DNA of 64,000 nt from Brevibacillus_H ginsengisoli. GTDB taxonomy: Bacteria; Bacillota; Bacilli; Brevibacillales; Brevibacillaceae. The DNA lies in the NCBI RefSeq assembly GCF_050113715.1, contig NZ_JBNJQR010000004.1, forward strand, positions 248,001 through 312,000. Direction: 5' to 3'. The notes under the pieces are model-generated. The model had not been told where the DNA came from and ran no database searches. It saw only the letters and a list, made by a program, of their open reading frames with translations. Shown here one piece after another: positions 33,417-42,444 of this stretch (position 1 is its first letter; each line of letters starts with the position of its first letter). A program made the translations under genes and the position numbers.

Positions 33417-34327
33417 TTGGGAAGGCTTGGCTGATCTTCTTCTTTTGCTGCTAACAACATTTGCGTAATCCGGATCCATTCTCTTGCCGCAAACGAGAGG
33501 TAACGGTCCTTTCTCCAAATGATCGCCAGATGCCATGGAATGATCGGTTGGCTTAGCGGAATCACTCTTACACGGGTCGTATCCAGCTCCTGACAGATTC
33601 TCTTGGGCAGCAGTCCAACACCTAGGTTAATCGCAACCATCTCCCGGATAAAATCCCATTGTGAGCTTTCATAGATCACTTCCGGTTGGAATCCGGCACG
33701 CAAACACGCTTTGATGATGATATCGTGCAGGGCAAAATCCTCGCGGAACATGACAAAGGCATCTTGCGCAAGCTCTGGCAGAGATACCTCTTTTCTTTCT
33801 GCGAACGGATGAGAAGGGTTAACAATCAGCATTAAGTGATCTTTTACAAGCGTAAAGGTGTGAAACCTCTCTTCATTGGTTGGCAATAGAACGACACCAA
33901 TATCAAGGATGCCGCTTCCGACGTCAGCTTCTATCTTTTTAGCTCCGTCCTCCACTAAATGAACGGTAATTCCCGGATACTGACTGCGATACTCACCTAT
34001 TACTTTTGGAAAAAAGCTGGATCCAACCATGGGCGGCAACCCGATGCGAATGCTGCCGCGACGCAGGTTCATTAGATCATCCAGCTCCGATGTAAGGTTT
34101 TGAAAGGACTTGACGATGCTTTGGACCTGATCAAAGATAATTTGGCCGGCATCCGTCAGCTCCACGCGCTTCCCCAAGCGTTCAAATAATACGACGCCCA
34201 TATCCTCTTCCAGATTCTTGATCATCTTGCTTATGGTTGGCTGTGTGATATAGAGGGATTGCGCAGCCTTGGTGAAGCTCTTCCACCGGGCTACCTCCAA
34301 AAAATACTGCAGATGTCGGATGTCCAT
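33413..34327 (-). CDS. cidR: LysR family regulator of cidAB
   Basis: A 304-residue LysR protein with an N-terminal helix-turn-helix (FTKAAQSLYITQPTISKMIK) and an effector lobe with IGLPPMVGSSFFP. It is divergent from cidAB, the classic CidR position; CidR of staphylococci and bacilli activates cid genes in response to acetate or pyruvate overflow. GGAGGAAC precedes the ATG. It is a paralogue of the regulator at 20633-21508. Confidence 0.88.
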   Translation of the reverse strand: MDIRHLQYFLEVARWKSFTKAAQSLYITQPTISKMIKNLEEDMGVVLFERLGKRVELTDAGQIIFDQVQSIVKSFQNLTSELDDLMNLRRGSIRIGLPPMVGSSFFPKVIGEYRSQYPGITVHLVEDGAKKIEADVGSGILDIGVVLLPTNEERFHTFTLVKDHLMLIVNPSHPFAERKEVSLPELAQDAFVMFREDFALHDIIIKACLRAGFQPEVIYESSQWDFIREMVAINLGVGLLPKRICQELDTTRVRVIPLSQPIIPWHLAIIWRKDRYLSFAAREWIRITQMLLAAKEEDQPSLPN

Positions 34328-34453
34328 CTCAGTTCCTCCGTTCGTACCATCCTATTCTCTTTAGATAGACAACATCAATGAAAACTATTCCATATATTCA
34401 TTTTACCTATGAAAGCTCATGATGTACACTTCCTCTATGAGGAGGAGTTACAA

Positions 34454-34825
34454 GTGATTCGATTAGCGAAAGTAATCGGGCAGGTTTCTATTTTTGTTAT
34501 TATTGCCTATGTCATGAACAAGTTTGTTGAGGTGACTCATCTACATATTCCCGGTAGTATTTTAGGGTTTATCTTGATGTTTTTATTACTTCAGCTGAAA
34601 TTGATACGACTTGAGTGGGTAGAGCTTGGAGCCAATCTGCTCCTGGCTGAATTGTTGCTGTTCTTTATTCCCTCTGCAGCCGGAATCATTCAATACACCA
34701 ACATTCTGTATGACAGTGGGGTTCGTATATTGCTTGTCGTGATCTTGAGCATGGTTACCGTCATGGCCTTTACTGGATTATTTGCTCAAGCACTCGCAAG
34801 AAGAAGGGAACGAAAAACATCGTGA
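34454..34825 (+). CDS. cidA: CidA/LrgA holin-like protein
   Basis: A 123-residue membrane protein with four hydrophobic helices. HIPGSILGFILMFLLL and LLLFFIPSAAGIIQY are the conserved CidA/LrgA segments. These proteins influence murein hydrolase activity and carbon overflow metabolism. I chose the GTG at 34454, six bases after GAGGAGGAG; the frame is open 15 codons further but those codons overlap the ribosome binding site. Confidence 0.9.
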   Translation: MIRLAKVIGQVSIFVIIAYVMNKFVEVTHLHIPGSILGFILMFLLLQLKLIRLEWVELGANLLLAELLLFFIPSAAGIIQYTNILYDSGVRILLVVILSMVTVMAFTGLFAQALARRRERKTS

Positions 34826-35508
34826 TACTCGCTATTTTTTGTCTTTTATTAACAATCGCTACCTATTGGGCGGCCAAATGGGTGTACCAGCGCAAGCCGC
34901 TTATGTTCTTGTCACCTCTTTTGGTTACACCGATTTTATTGGTCGCCATTTTGGTTGGGACACACACTCCCTACGAAAACTATTACTCTGGAGCCAAATG
35001 GTTAACGGATATGCTGCAGCCCGCCACGATTGCATTCGCGATTCCGTTGTATAAAAACTTTGCGGTACTAAAAAAGCACGCGACCGAGGTTGTGGCCAGC
35101 GTACTCTTAGGTTCGATTATGGCTATTGTTTCTTCTGCTTTATTCGCCGAATGGTTCCACCTGAATACTAGCATGGTCGATAGTTTGGCTCCCCGCTCTG
35201 TTACGACTCCCATTGCGATGGAAGTTTCTCAGAACATTGGCGGGATCCCTTCGATTACAGCGATATTTGTCATCATAACAGGATTGCTTGGTACCATCAT
35301 TGGTCCCGTAATTATCCGGCGTTTGCGGATAAAAAATGAGATTGCTCGCGGTGTCGTCCTAGGAACAAGCGCACATAACGCTGGTACATCCAAAGCGTTT
35401 GAATTTAGCTCGATCTCAGGCACCATCTCCAGTGTATGTATGATTCTGACCGCGTTGATTACCTTATTCATCGCACCATTCATCATGCCCTTACTTACAT
35501 CCATCTAA
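34822..35508 (+). CDS. cidB: CidB/LrgB family membrane protein
   Basis: A 228-residue membrane protein with about six to seven helices. LAPRSVTTPIAMEVS and GTSAHNAGTSKAFEF are signatures of the LrgB/CidB family. The GTG start overlaps the cidA stop by four bases. It works with CidA; LrgB versus CidB cannot be decided from sequence, and the CidR partner favours CidB. Confidence 0.88.
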   Translation: MILAIFCLLLTIATYWAAKWVYQRKPLMFLSPLLVTPILLVAILVGTHTPYENYYSGAKWLTDMLQPATIAFAIPLYKNFAVLKKHATEVVASVLLGSIMAIVSSALFAEWFHLNTSMVDSLAPRSVTTPIAMEVSQNIGGIPSITAIFVIITGLLGTIIGPVIIRRLRIKNEIARGVVLGTSAHNAGTSKAFEFSSISGTISSVCMILTALITLFIAPFIMPLLTSI

Positions 35509-35524
35509 CAATTGCATCCATGAA

Positions 35525-35785
35525 ACGAAGAAAAGACTTCGTCCCTTTTCGCTCTATGGAAGCTCGCAACGAAGTGGTTAAGTCCGCTCCTTCACTACGA
35601 GAGGGAGTCGCCAAACGCTTCGCGCCCCTAATGGGGTTAGGTGGCGACTCTTATCCCTCTCTCCGTTCATTCGCTTGGTATCACTTCCAAGGAGACTAAA
35701 AGCGGACGAAATCTTTTCTTGGTGGGCTCACGCGAGTGGAAGGAATGTTTAATCACTTTACCTCTGTAAAGCAATTAAACATTCC
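35525..35785 (+). repeat. Structured dispersed element, copy 2
   Basis: Matches copy 1 (2597-2848) in sequence blocks and in fold. The outer stem pairs 35528-35544 with 35704-35720, the inner stem pairs 35599-35613 with 35642-35661 (TTAT bulge on the 3' side), and a 3' hairpin pairs 35742-35753 with 35774-35785 around a CTTTAC/GTAAAG tip. The lower arms of the 3' hairpin differ in sequence from copy 1 but still pair. It starts 16 bases after cidB. A short open frame inside (up to 35699) is probably not a gene. Confidence 0.65.
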
Positions 35786-35796
35786 GACATTATCAA

Positions 35797-35827
35797 AAAA
35801 GGAGGCGCACATAGCGTCTCCTTTTGT
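35797..35827 (+). terminator. Terminator after repeat copy 2
   Basis: AAAAGGAG-N-CGC pairs with GCG-N-CTCCTTTT, followed by TTG. It closes the cidAB-repeat unit. The stretch from 35830 to 35982 ahead of helD is AT-rich; I see no further gene in it. Confidence 0.7.
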
Positions 35828-35982
35828 ATGTATTGAATTCATTAGGCGTCCATGATAAAATAAAGAGTGATGTCAACCATATCTGTATCAGCATACATTT
35901 TCTCTACTTTAATGTTATCACAAAGATTATAGTTTGTCAAACCTGTTGGAACTGGAATTTTTCCAAACAAAGGAGCGATCCC

Positions 35983-38328
35983 ATGAAAACACCTGAACAA
36001 GAATGGCAGGATGAGCAACGTCGGGTTGATCAAGTGGTCCACATCATTGAAGAACGTGTCTCTTCTCTGGAAGAGCAGGTCGGCGTAATAAAAGCTGATA
36101 TCGTGGATATCCGCAAAAACTTCTGGGAAGACGTAACCGTCAACTTCGACGACCACCATGAGGCAGCCGAAACCTACGCCAGTTTGCGTCAGCAGGCCGA
36201 GGTTCTGTCCGAAAGAGAACGCAGTCACCGACACTCGCAGAACCAGCTGAAAACTCTAATTCGCTTGAAACAGTCCCCTTATTTTGGACGGATTGATTTT
36301 CGTGAGGGACATGAAACCGATCCCATTTACCTTGGAATCGCTTCCCTTCTCGATGAAAGTGAAATGAACTTTCTCGTTTACGACTGGCGGGCTCCTGTAG
36401 CCAGTATGTATTACGACTATCCTCCCGGGAAAGCGCAGTACCTGACACCCGATGGTATCATATCAGGCGAGATTGAGTTGAAACGGCAATATATCATTCG
36501 CGATGGCAAGATACGCGGTATGTTTGACACCGGGGTAACGATTGGTGATGAACTATTGCAAGAGGTTCTTGGCAACCAGGCCGATACCCAAATGAAAAGC
36601 ATTGTGGCCACCATCCAAAAGGAACAAAACCAAATTATCCGTAACGAACGCAGTCGACTATTAATCGTACAGGGTGCGGCTGGCAGCGGAAAAACATCGT
36701 CAGCCCTGCAACGGATCGCTTATCTTCTTTACCGCTATCGAGAAACCTTGCGTTCTGATCAAATCGTTCTCTTTTCTCCCAATCCACTCTTTAACAGCTA
36801 TGTCTCCACTGTCCTCCCTGAGCTTGGTGAAGAAAATATGCTGCAAACCACTTTTCAAGAGTATCTGGAGCTTCGCATCGGAAGGGGATTTGAGGTCGAG
36901 GATCCGTTTAATCAATTGGAATATACGCATACTACTATGAATAAATCTGGCTATCCGGCGAGAATGAATGGGATTGCTTATAAAGCCTCCCTCGACTTCT
37001 TGAACATGATGGAACGATACTTGGAATCTCTCGCTCAAAAAGAGTTGATCTTCAAGGATTTGATGTTTCGAGAACAAACGCTTGTTTCCGCACAGCGTAT
37101 CCATGAGCAATTCTACTCGTACGACACGTCCATCCCGATATCGAATCGAATGCAGTTGGTTGTCAAATGGCTGCTGACTGAGCTAAAGGAGCTCTCCCGC
37201 CTGGAACGCAAAAAGCCATGGGTGGAAGATGAGGTCGAACTGATGGATCAGGATGATTTTCATGAAGTATATCAAGAGCTTCGTAAAAGAAAGCGTCACG
37301 ATGGAATTACATTCGATGATTTTGCTCTTGAGCAAAAGCTGCTGTCGTCGATGGTCGTCGAAAAGCATTTCAATCCGCTAAGAGCAAGTGTGAAACGCCT
37401 TGATTTTATAGATATTCCAGCGATCTATCGACAGATGTTCACGAATACAGACGATTTTTATAGTGATGAAGGAGATCACCTGCCTTCACTCTGGAAAGAG
37501 ATTTGTGACCAGACCTTGGAGAACCTGAATCGTAATCTGTTAGCCTATGAGGATGCCACTCCTTATCTCTACCTTAAAGAAAGAATTGAAGGCTTCAAGA
37601 CCAACCATTCCGTCAAACACGTGTTTATCGATGAAGCTCAGGATTACTCTCCTTTTCAATTTGCTTTTCTGAAGAAGCTGTTCCCTAACAGCAAGATGAC
37701 GCTGCTCGGAGACTTTAACCAGGCGATTTTCGCTCATGCCAATGTGCAAGCGGATCTCACTCATTTCGCTTCATTAGGCGAACCCACCTCAACGGAAGTG
37801 GTCGTCCTGAATCAAAGCTACCGTTCTACCCGACAGATTGTTGAATTTACGCGAGGCTTGATCGAGGGAGGCTCTACAATAGTCCCATTCAATCGCAATG
37901 GGGTTAAACCGACCGTCGCTCTTGTCCCAGATCCGTCAGCTCTTGCGGCCCAAATTAACGAACGTATCCAGACGCTTCAACAATCAGGCTATCGAACCAT
38001 TGCGATTATCTGCAAAACCGCACAGGAAAGCCAGCAAGCCTACGAGGAGTTAAAAGACTACTTCCCGCTGCGACTGATCGGAAAAGAGACCGTTTCCTTT
38101 GAACCCGGTATCGTGGTGATTCCTACCTATCTTGCCAAGGGAGTAGAGTTTGACGGGGTGATCATTTACGACGCTTCGGAACAAGTATATGGAAGAGAAC
38201 ATGAACGGAAGCTGTTTTACACGGCTTGCACTCGCGCCATGCATGAACTGCATGTCTTCAGCAGTGACGACATCAGTCCGTTTATCTCGGCACTTGATCC
38301 GGACACCTATGTGCTGACGACTTGCTAG
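35983..38328 (+). CDS. helD: HelD, RNA polymerase recycling ATPase (UvrD-like)
   Basis: A 781-residue superfamily 1 protein. The N-terminal coiled-coil arm (about 1-90) is the part that enters the RNA polymerase secondary channel in known HelD structures. Walker A is GAAGSGKT (231-238), Walker B is VFIDEAQDY, and later motifs include GDFNQAIF, NQSYRST and GVEFDGVI. HelD frees stalled RNA polymerase from nucleic acid. The ATG at 35983 follows AAAGGAG; the frame is open 53 codons further without a usable site. Confidence 0.92.
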   Translation: MKTPEQEWQDEQRRVDQVVHIIEERVSSLEEQVGVIKADIVDIRKNFWEDVTVNFDDHHEAAETYASLRQQAEVLSERERSHRHSQNQLKTLIRLKQSPYFGRIDFREGHETDPIYLGIASLLDESEMNFLVYDWRAPVASMYYDYPPGKAQYLTPDGIISGEIELKRQYIIRDGKIRGMFDTGVTIGDELLQEVLGNQADTQMKSIVATIQKEQNQIIRNERSRLLIVQGAAGSGKTSSALQRIAYLLYRYRETLRSDQIVLFSPNPLFNSYVSTVLPELGEENMLQTTFQEYLELRIGRGFEVEDPFNQLEYTHTTMNKSGYPARMNGIAYKASLDFLNMMERYLESLAQKELIFKDLMFREQTLVSAQRIHEQFYSYDTSIPISNRMQLVVKWLLTELKELSRLERKKPWVEDEVELMDQDDFHEVYQELRKRKRHDGITFDDFALEQKLLSSMVVEKHFNPLRASVKRLDFIDIPAIYRQMFTNTDDFYSDEGDHLPSLWKEICDQTLENLNRNLLAYEDATPYLYLKERIEGFKTNHSVKHVFIDEAQDYSPFQFAFLKKLFPNSKMTLLGDFNQAIFAHANVQADLTHFASLGEPTSTEVVVLNQSYRSTRQIVEFTRGLIEGGSTIVPFNRNGVKPTVALVPDPSALAAQINERIQTLQQSGYRTIAIICKTAQESQQAYEELKDYFPLRLIGKETVSFEPGIVVIPTYLAKGVEFDGVIIYDASEQVYGREHERKLFYTACTRAMHELHVFSSDDISPFISALDPDTYVLTTC

Positions 38329-38459
38329 CTAAACGCTTCATCTGTCGAAGAAAAAATACTCTAGTATTTCTTACGTCAAGATGATATTGTTTCTTATGAA
38401 ATCGTTGTTGTCCTATAACAATTGTCCTGTCATCCCGATAAAGAGATAAGGTGATCCGC

Positions 38460-39314
38460 ATGGAAAAAAACAGATGTTATAAGATCAAGAAGATAATTAG
38501 CAATAATGCGGTTTTAGCTTTTGATGAACGGGAACAGGAAGTGATCCTGTTAGGAAAAGGCATCGGTTTTTCACGCACTAAGAACGATATTATCCCTCAT
38601 TCCGAGGCCATCGAAAAAATCTTTATTCTATCATCCGCAAGCAACCGCGAAGCGATTCTTAGACTTTTGACCGAAACAGACGATGAGGTCTTGAGTGCTA
38701 TTAATGAATACATCCGACACGTCGAACAAACTCTCCAAAAGAATTTACCAGATCGCTTTATCCTCTCGTTTATTGATCACTTATCCTTTGCGATTAAACG
38801 ATTACAGCAGGGGATTCTGATCCATAATCCATTTGCACATGAGGTAAAAAGCCTGTATCCGGCCGAATTCTCTATTGCCCAATCTGTTGTCCCTTTAATG
38901 AAAATCAGGTTGAATATCGACATCCCAGAGGATGAACTCTGCTTTATAACCCTCCACCTGAGAAGCGCTCAAACCAACCAAAGCATCACAACGATGAATC
39001 GTTACTCGCAATTAATTGCCACCTTGATTGAACTGATCGAAGAAGAACTCTCCACCCAAATTGACAAATCATCAACCGACTACGCAAGGCTGGTAACTCA
39101 TCTGCGTTTTGCCATTGATCGAGCAGAAAAACAGCAGGGTTTGGGGGAGAATCATCCACTAAGCGCTTTATTGCAAAAGGAATATCCTCTATGCTACAAT
39201 CTCAGTTGGAAACTTGTAAAAATCATGCAAAATGAACTTCGAATGAACATACCGGAAGCAGAGGTTAGCTATTTAACACTGCATATTCAACGATTGCGGC
39301 ACCACTCAAAGTAA
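38460..39314 (+). CDS. glcT: Transcriptional antiterminator of the BglG family (GlcT)
   Basis: A 284-residue RNA-binding antiterminator. The N-terminal CAT domain (about 1-55, KIISNNAVLAFDE...EVILLGKGIGF) binds RAT hairpins; two PRD domains follow (about 65-170 and 172-284) with conserved histidines such as in SFIDHLSF and TLHLRSA, phosphorylated by PTS proteins. The ATG follows AAGGTG. Directly downstream lies a RAT-like hairpin overlapping a terminator, but the next gene is an HPr paralogue, not ptsG. Confidence 0.9.
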   Translation: MEKNRCYKIKKIISNNAVLAFDEREQEVILLGKGIGFSRTKNDIIPHSEAIEKIFILSSASNREAILRLLTETDDEVLSAINEYIRHVEQTLQKNLPDRFILSFIDHLSFAIKRLQQGILIHNPFAHEVKSLYPAEFSIAQSVVPLMKIRLNIDIPEDELCFITLHLRSAQTNQSITTMNRYSQLIATLIELIEEELSTQIDKSSTDYARLVTHLRFAIDRAEKQQGLGENHPLSALLQKEYPLCYNLSWKLVKIMQNELRMNIPEAEVSYLTLHIQRLRHHSK

Positions 39315-39321
39315 AAATTGC

Positions 39322-39353
39322 TACCATGTGACTGATACGATTAGGCATGAGTA
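39322..39353 (+). promoter_or_regulatory. RAT (ribonucleic antiterminator) element
   Basis: TGTGACTGATACGATTAGG followed by CATGA has the layout of RAT sites bound by BglG/GlcT proteins: outer CATG/CATG stem, asymmetric internal loop TGA/G, inner CTGA/TTAG stem. Its 3' arm overlaps the 5' arm of the terminator at 39343-39409, so bound GlcT would block termination. Confidence 0.8.
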
Positions 39354-39409
39354 ATTGCTAACCGGTGGAATTCCAGAATCCCGCCAGTTCGGTTACTCAT
39401 GCCTTTTTT
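39343..39409 (+). terminator. GlcT-controlled terminator before ptsH2
   Basis: AGGCATGAGTAA (39343-39354) pairs perfectly with TTACTCATGCCT (39393-39404), followed by a T tract; AACCG/CGGTT extends the stem inwards. It overlaps the RAT element and lies 90 bases before the second HPr gene. Confidence 0.85.
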
Positions 39410-39500
39410 GCATCTCAAAACAACTTTCTAAGGACAAGCTGCTGCAAGACATACAAGCAACAACCGGCTTGAACCAATAACGTAGGGGAGGAATCTCATA

Positions 39501-39758
39501 ATGGAACAAGTATTTACGGTAAAAAGCGAATCAGGTATTCATGCTCGACCAGCAACCAGACTCGTGCAAGTGGCAAACACTTTCCCTTGCGAAATTCACA
39601 TTGAAACGAAAGGCAAGAAAGTGAATGCCAAAAGCATCATGGGAATCATGTCTTTAGCCGCAAGAAAAGGGGATGAATTGAAAGTCATTGCTCAAGGTGA
39701 TCAAGCTGCTCAAGCCATTCAAGCCCTCGGAGAAGTCATTGAGGCCATCGAAGACTAG
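39501..39758 (+). CDS. Second HPr-type phosphocarrier protein
   Basis: An 85-residue HPr paralogue. It keeps both key residues: H14 in SGIHARPA for phosphorelay and S45 in AKSIMGIM for HPr kinase, so it is not a Crh (which lacks the histidine). Sequence differs clearly from ptsH at 18447-18707. AGGGGAGG precedes the ATG. It lies behind glcT, RAT and terminator, where ptsG is found in Bacillus subtilis. Its stop shares a CTAG with the stop of the converging MATE gene. Its partner proteins are unknown. Confidence 0.92.
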   Translation: MEQVFTVKSESGIHARPATRLVQVANTFPCEIHIETKGKKVNAKSIMGIMSLAARKGDELKVIAQGDQAAQAIQALGEVIEAIED

Positions 39759-41110
39759 GGCGCAGCCTTCAGCTTCTTCCGCTGAAGCGACAATAATCTT
39801 CCGAACAGAAACACAGCTCCAGCGGCAAGGCCCAAAATTAAACCAATCCAATAACCAAACGCGGAATAAGACGTGTAATTCGCGAATAAATACCCGACTG
39901 GCAGGCCAATGACCCAGTAAGAGACAAGTGCCACCAAAAAGGTTACTCTCACGTCCTTGTACCCGCGAAGTATTCCTTGGATGGGTGCTCCAACCGCATC
40001 TGACAATAAAAATAGAATCGAATACAACAGGAAATGCTGAGTTAGCTCCAATACCTCCATGTCGCTCGTATAGAACCCAGCAACCTGTTTGCTAAAGAGC
40101 AGCAATCCAATTGCGCATAACATAGCTAAGCATACGGCAATTCCGATTCCTAAGTAGCTGTACTGGCGAGCGTCCTTGAACCTTTTGGCTCCCACCTCGA
40201 ACCCAACCACAATCGTTAAGGCCATGGAAATGCTCAACGGAACCATATAGATAAACGAAGCAAAATTCATGGCCGCCTGGTGGGCTGCGATGGTAATCGT
40301 ATTAAATTCGCTCATCAACAAGGTGACAGCCGCAAAGATACTGACTTCAAAGAATATGGAGAAACCAATTGGCACTCCCAGTGAGAGCAGCTCTTTCCAA
40401 CCAGCAAAGGAAATGCGATAAAACTTGCGGAAAATTCCAAAGTCAACGAATGGTTGGACTCGTTGAACCACAAACAAACTGATTAAGGTAATACACCAAT
40501 ACGTGATCGCGGAAGCATACCCGGCTCCGACACCGCCCAGACGTGGCATCCCCATATTCCCGAAGATGAGCAAATAATTCAGGAACACGTTAATTGGTAA
40601 AGAAATCAAGGTAATCACCATCGTTACCCTTGTCTGACCCAACGCGTCAATGAAACACCGAATGACCGTATAAATAAAAAGCGGAATAATCCCAATCGCC
40701 AGAGCATGCAAGAAGTCTCTGGCGATTTCTCTTACATGGGGCTCTAGCTTCATCATTTGCAAAATTGGCTCAAGCGCCAAGCCTCCAATGATCATCACCG
40801 TAATGGCTATCGCTACGGCCAAATACAGCGCTTGAATCACAGTAAACGGCACTTGATCCTTGCGCTTGGCCCCAACCATCTGGGCTACTGTCGGAGTGAC
40901 GGCCATTAGAATCCCTGTCAAACCAGCTTGAATCGGAACCCAAAGACTTGCCCCGATCGCCACTCCAGCCAAATCGGTCGGGCTTGCATGGCCAGACATG
41001 ACGGTATCAAAAAAAGTCATCGAAAAAAGGGCAAGTTGAGAAATGAGAATTGGCAATAAAACAGAGAGCAACTGGCGTATTTTTTCTTGAATTGAATGGG
41101 TTTCATACAT
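39755..41110 (-). CDS. MATE family efflux transporter (NorM type)
   Basis: A 451-residue membrane protein with 12 predicted helices in two related halves. MSGHASPTDLAGVAIGASLW and VTPTVAQMVGAKR are typical of NorM-like Na+/H+ drug antiporters, as is IAAHQAAMNFASF. The substrate is unknown. The ribosome binding site is weak. Its stop codon overlaps that of the converging HPr gene, with no terminator between them, so transcription read-through on both strands is likely. Confidence 0.9.
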   Translation of the reverse strand: MYETHSIQEKIRQLLSVLLPILISQLALFSMTFFDTVMSGHASPTDLAGVAIGASLWVPIQAGLTGILMAVTPTVAQMVGAKRKDQVPFTVIQALYLAVAIAITVMIIGGLALEPILQMMKLEPHVREIARDFLHALAIGIIPLFIYTVIRCFIDALGQTRVTMVITLISLPINVFLNYLLIFGNMGMPRLGGVGAGYASAITYWCITLISLFVVQRVQPFVDFGIFRKFYRISFAGWKELLSLGVPIGFSIFFEVSIFAAVTLLMSEFNTITIAAHQAAMNFASFIYMVPLSISMALTIVVGFEVGAKRFKDARQYSYLGIGIAVCLAMLCAIGLLLFSKQVAGFYTSDMEVLELTQHFLLYSILFLLSDAVGAPIQGILRGYKDVRVTFLVALVSYWVIGLPVGYLFANYTSYSAFGYWIGLILGLAAGAVFLFGRLLSLQRKKLKAAP

Positions 41111-41223
41111 AATCCATTATCCATCCTTGAATGTTCGTCTTCATCATTCAAGGAACCATTATAACATTAGAAAACTTGGCTGTCGCCAAGCATTTGGTGC
41201 AGGCGAAGCTTAGTTGCACTTAT

Positions 41224-41290
41224 GTAGATAGGAATTTTTATAAATTACTATCTACCAAAAAGCACTGAACCTCTTACAGTCCAGTGCTTT
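41224..41290. terminator. Two adjacent hairpins between MATE and ferritin genes
   Basis: The first is GTAGATAG/CTATCTAC (41224-41231 with 41248-41255) with an AT-rich loop. The second, AAAGCACTG/CAGTGCTTT (41259-41290), has T-rich flanks and is the terminator of the ferritin gene on the minus strand. The first may belong to the MATE leader. Confidence 0.7.
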
Positions 41291-41310
41291 CTTCATATCC
41301 TTTATTGCAG

Positions 41311-41826
41311 TTATGCGTTGTCAGCGGGAGGAGTAAACACGCGTGTTGCCAATTCAGCATCGAGCATGTAGAACGCGTTGCTGTCATGATCAATTCTTCT
41401 TAGCTTTTGAATGATCGTATCAAAAGTGGACTCTTCCTCCACCTGCTCATCGATGAACCATTTAAGGAAATTGATCGTAGCATGCTCACGTTCACTTAAG
41501 GCCGCATCCGACAAATCGTAGATACGTTGCGTAACCGTTTTTTCATGCTCATATCCATGTTCAAACGCATCCAAAATAGAGCTGTATTCGTTCACCGGAT
41601 TTTCCATACCGCTGACGAGCGCGCGTTTCCCCATGCGGTTAATGAAATTAAAAATTTTCATCGCGTGAAACTTCTCTTCTTCTGCTTGTACAATAAAGAA
41701 GTTGGCAAATCCATCGTAGCTTTCTGACGAACAATACGCCGCCATTGCCAGATATACTTGAGAGGAATAAAACTCATAATTCATTTGATCGTTTAGCTTG
41801 TCCAGCAATTGTTGACTTAGCATCAT
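41311..41826 (-). CDS. ftnA: Bacterial non-haem ferritin
   Basis: A four-helix iron-storage protein of about 171 residues that assembles into a 24-mer. The ferroxidase ligands are visible as E in NYEFYSSQVY, EEEKFH in helix 2, and E/Q residues in FIDEQVEEE. It oxidises Fe(II) and stores the mineral. Two tandem ATGs (41826, 41823) follow AAGGG; either can be the start. Confidence 0.93.
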   Translation of the reverse strand: MMLSQQLLDKLNDQMNYEFYSSQVYLAMAAYCSSESYDGFANFFIVQAEEEKFHAMKIFNFINRMGKRALVSGMENPVNEYSSILDAFEHGYEHEKTVTQRIYDLSDAALSEREHATINFLKWFIDEQVEEESTFDTIIQKLRRIDHDSNAFYMLDAELATRVFTPPADNA

Positions 41827-41926
41827 CCACACGCCCTTTATCTATGTCCTCTTGATTTCAACATATTGTACCATGTCGAACATAGTGTAACCAGTTTGTA
41901 GATGTGAGCAGTTTGGTAATTTTCCT

Positions 41927-42430
41927 TTATTGATACTTTTCCACTTTCTCTTCCAGCACCTTGCTTGTCGTCGGTCCAATCAAATGCTCTCGTATCACAC
42001 CAGCCTTATCAAGAATGAAGGTTTCAGGCTGTCCGCTTACCTGATAACGTTTGGATACTTTGTCATCTGTGTCAAAAAGATAAGTGGAGTGAGTATTAAA
42101 CTTCTTTTGAAAGGCAATGACTTGTTCCTTGGCTTCTCCCCTGTTGATTAAGAGCAGTTTGGCCTTATCTGACTTCCCGAACTTCTCTAGCTCCGGAGTT
42201 TCTTGAATGCAGGGTTCACACCATGTCGTAAAAAAGTTAACGACTACCACGTTCCCTTTGTAGTCTGCCAGAGATTGAACCTTCCCATCTAGCCCTTCTA
42301 ATTGAAACACGTATCCTGGTTCACCTGGAACTGCCCTCGTCATATTTTCCCTCGTACTGAACGCTACAAGCACGGCAATACCAATGGCCAGAAAAAACAA
42401 CAGCGGCTTCGCAATATTTCGAGTACCCAT
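41927..42430 (-). CDS. ccmG: Thiol-disulphide oxidoreductase of cytochrome c maturation (CcmG/ResA type)
   Basis: A membrane-anchored thioredoxin-like protein of 167 residues. Helix 8-26 anchors it; the active site WCEPC is at 70-74 and the cis-proline loop reads GQPETF. It keeps apocytochrome cysteines reduced for haem attachment. It is the last gene of the ccm operon, 14 bases after ccmD, with CGGAGGAA before the ATG. Confidence 0.9.
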   Translation of the reverse strand: MGTRNIAKPLLFFLAIGIAVLVAFSTRENMTRAVPGEPGYVFQLEGLDGKVQSLADYKGNVVVVNFFTTWCEPCIQETPELEKFGKSDKAKLLLINRGEAKEQVIAFQKKFNTHSTYLFDTDDKVSKRYQVSGQPETFILDKAGVIREHLIGPTTSKVLEEKVEKYQ

Positions 42431-42444
42431 GAATTATTCCTCCG

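Noticed and set aside
35436..35699. An 87-codon open frame across the start of repeat copy 2
   Set aside because: It begins inside cidB in another frame and follows the stems of the repeat; copy 1 does not keep the frame.
39501..39758. Crh (catabolite repression HPr) instead of HPr
   Set aside because: Crh lacks the phosphorelay histidine; here H14 in SGIHARPA is intact.
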